64,000 nt of DNA from a virus. The position numbers and the translations under genes were made by a program. Location: positions 1-64,000 of the IMG/VR virus record IMGVR_UViG_3300036791_000892. The stretch is one strand, 5' to 3'. Below are positions 62,664 to 64,000 of the stretch, piece after piece (within the stretch, counting starts at the first letter, position 1; every line of letters begins with the position of its first letter). A model generated the notes under the pieces. That model made no database searches. It was not told the origin of the DNA and was given only the letters and a program-made list of their open reading frames with translations.

Positions 62664-64000
62664 TTAAGGATTGACAGTTACGATCACATTGACAGTGTGT
62701 ATAGCTCCCGCCAGTTTCGCCGCTACCTGAATGGGAACTGACATCCGTGAGCTCCTGTTAGCTTGGCTCTGGGTACTAATCGGAGGAGCAAAGACATAAT
62801 ATCCTTTTGACATGAAATCTCCCTGATCTAGTGCTCCGAATCCAGCTTGATTCCAGATGCCGGGGGCCAGTTGGCCGTTTTGTACGAACTGAGAACATAC
62901 CTGCTCAACAGTCGTAGTAAGAATATGCATCCCGGCATCGGTCTGTGGGATCTTCGTTGTTGTTGTATACAGATCATTATAGAGAGCAGTCTGTATGGTG
63001 ATGGCAAGAACATCAGTACCAATGACGGTATCGAGGAATTGGCCGCTCGAAGCAACTCCTGGTTCAATGATAGCTGTGCTGTTGTCATAGTTCACAAAAA
63101 CATTGCAGTTCTTGGCTTCAACTGCAGCGATCTGAGTAGTGTTGAGAGTTTCAGCGATGATACCGGGTTCCTGCTTATACATCAACGTAATCACCGAATT
63201 GTTCGCGGTGTAATCTGTAGTCAGGATACGAGCAAGCAAACTCACCACAGCATAGGGATTCGAGCTGCTATACTGTACGGTTGTCTTATTAAACTTCAAC
63301 TGACTGAGTAGATAAGCAACGTCGGTGATGGAACCAGGATTCAGTGTGTTGGCATCTAGTGTGGAAACACCATAAAGATGCTTGTTATTACCAGCCTCAA
63401 TGTATGGAGCAATGGCCTGATGATCAGCAGTCACAGCACCGAGAACCGTAACAGCATACCACTGCTGGCCAAACTGTGAATCAAACAGGGTTACAGCAGC
63501 CAGAGCAGTTTCTGCTACCATGCCATTGGCCTGATAACCGCCATCAGTGGACCCCAAGCCTAGAACATGACTGGCATCCGTGCCAGTACCCGGAGGAGTA
63601 GCAAATGAAACCAGAGACGTAGCTCCGGTTGTTGCACTGGTAATCTCAAATCGGTTATAAACCGAGTTGTAGACGCAGGTAGCTGAAGCTCCGAGGCCTG
63701 TCTGGATAATGGATGCAACTGCATTGAAACTTGAAGCTGCTGAGAAGTTGAGTGCCGCCAAATTCTTCACAGTCGCATCGATGGTGATAGTGAACCCACC
63801 AAGGCTAATGGCTTGAATGGAACCAAGTGAGCCCACAGGACCACCGAAAAGCCTGCCAGGAGTTGGGGTTTGAGCCCAACGACCAATCAGAAGTAGCGGT
63901 GGCTGAGGAGATTGTTCAAACCACAATACGGCTGCAAGATATTCGGGTGCACTGGAACCGAAATCAGCTGCAACCTGGTTAATACTGGTGTATTGCCGCA
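62664..64000 (-). CDS. Tail sheath protein (DUF3383-like), C-terminal part
   Basis: The frame is open from the window edge to 62664, at least 445 residues; the TTG at 63926 is internal, since 24 upstream codons (QVAADFGSSAPEYLAAV) read as the same protein. PQPPLLLIGRW, the LGSIQAISLGGFTITIDATVKN segment and the C-terminal VTVNP beta-strand fit DUF3383-type contractile sheaths. The N-terminus lies beyond the window. Confidence 0.85.
   Translation of the reverse strand, partial: RQYTSINQVAADFGSSAPEYLAAVLWFEQSPQPPLLLIGRWAQTPTPGRLFGGPVGSLGSIQAISLGGFTITIDATVKNLAALNFSAASSFNAVASIIQTGLGASATCVYNSVYNRFEITSATTGATSLVSFATPPGTGTDASHVLGLGSTDGGYQANGMVAETALAAVTLFDSQFGQQWYAVTVLGAVTADHQAIAPYIEAGNNKHLYGVSTLDANTLNPGSITDVAYLLSQLKFNKTTVQYSSSNPYAVVSLLARILTTDYTANNSVITLMYKQEPGIIAETLNTTQIAAVEAKNCNVFVNYDNSTAIIEPGVASSGQFLDTVIGTDVLAITIQTALYNDLYTTTTKIPQTDAGMHILTTTVEQVCSQFVQNGQLAPGIWNQAGFGALDQGDFMSKGYYVFAPPISTQSQANRSSRMSVPIQVAAKLAGAIHTVNVIVTVNP

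Noticed and set aside
63926-64000. Sheath gene starting at TTG 63926
   Set aside because: Codons upstream continue the same protein to the window edge, so the true start is outside.

Overview
The window is most of the genome of a contractile-tailed double-stranded DNA phage (Caudoviricetes, myovirus-like). The evidence is a large terminase, DUF1073-type portal, DUF2184-type major capsid protein, tail sheath and tube, tape measure and a full baseplate set. One gene runs off each edge, both on the minus strand inside the structural module, as expected for a circular or permuted genome opened there. The host cannot be read directly. Promoters are classic sigma70-like, two proteins of the virion region carry secretion-signal-like N-termini, and the Ig-like, PKD and GH99/GH71-like modules resemble proteins common in Acidobacteriota. 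That host guess is inference only.

Layout. Positions 1-8515 (minus): capsid and packaging genes, read from large terminase (8515) through portal, two small proteins, head morphogenesis protein, DUF2213 protein, cement protein and major capsid protein. Positions 8700-14109 (plus): an accessory early region of very small genes, several of them single units of promoter, gene and hairpin. Positions 14099-14863 (minus): a probable small terminase, followed by about 680 bp of noncoding DNA with repeated operator-like sites, a 21-bp inverted repeat and an orphan terminator. Positions 15485-33485 (plus): a dense run of small, mostly unrecognised early genes, interrupted by a minus-strand HTH gene and a candidate small RNA near 20.5 kb. 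Positions 33418-48386: replication, recombination and nucleotide metabolism (primase-helicase on the minus strand; on the plus strand SNF2-like helicase, Nudix-DUF4406 fusion, DUF1599, dUTPase-like, two thymidylate-synthase-like proteins, dCMP deaminase, UDG-DNA polymerase fusion, Cas4/RecB-like nuclease, RecA-like ATPase, DUF669-type SSB, VRR-NUC nuclease). Positions 48370-64000 (minus): tail fibres, baseplate, tape measure, tail tube and sheath.

The main new signal is regulatory. About twenty promoters share the form CCCTTGACA, a 17-18 bp spacer, a -10 box, 5-7 nt and then ATG. Their transcripts should be leaderless, starting at or next to the initiator A. Leaderless starts occur on both strands and include the large terminase. 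A second signal, the 11-mer TTCTTATACGA, occurs singly or as a palindrome at about a dozen early or packaging promoters and as a bare cluster upstream of the small terminase. It behaves like an operator family for an unidentified phage regulator. Three HTH paralogues with Lys-rich tails, a ribbon-helix-helix protein and a sigma region-4-like protein are candidates. Other points of interest are a promoter-to-terminator small RNA candidate at 20.43-20.54 kb, a gene with an in-frame UGA at 30.19 kb, tiny leaderless ORFs coupled by ATGA overlaps, and several domain fusions. No integrase, tRNA, CRISPR array or recognisable endolysin is visible.
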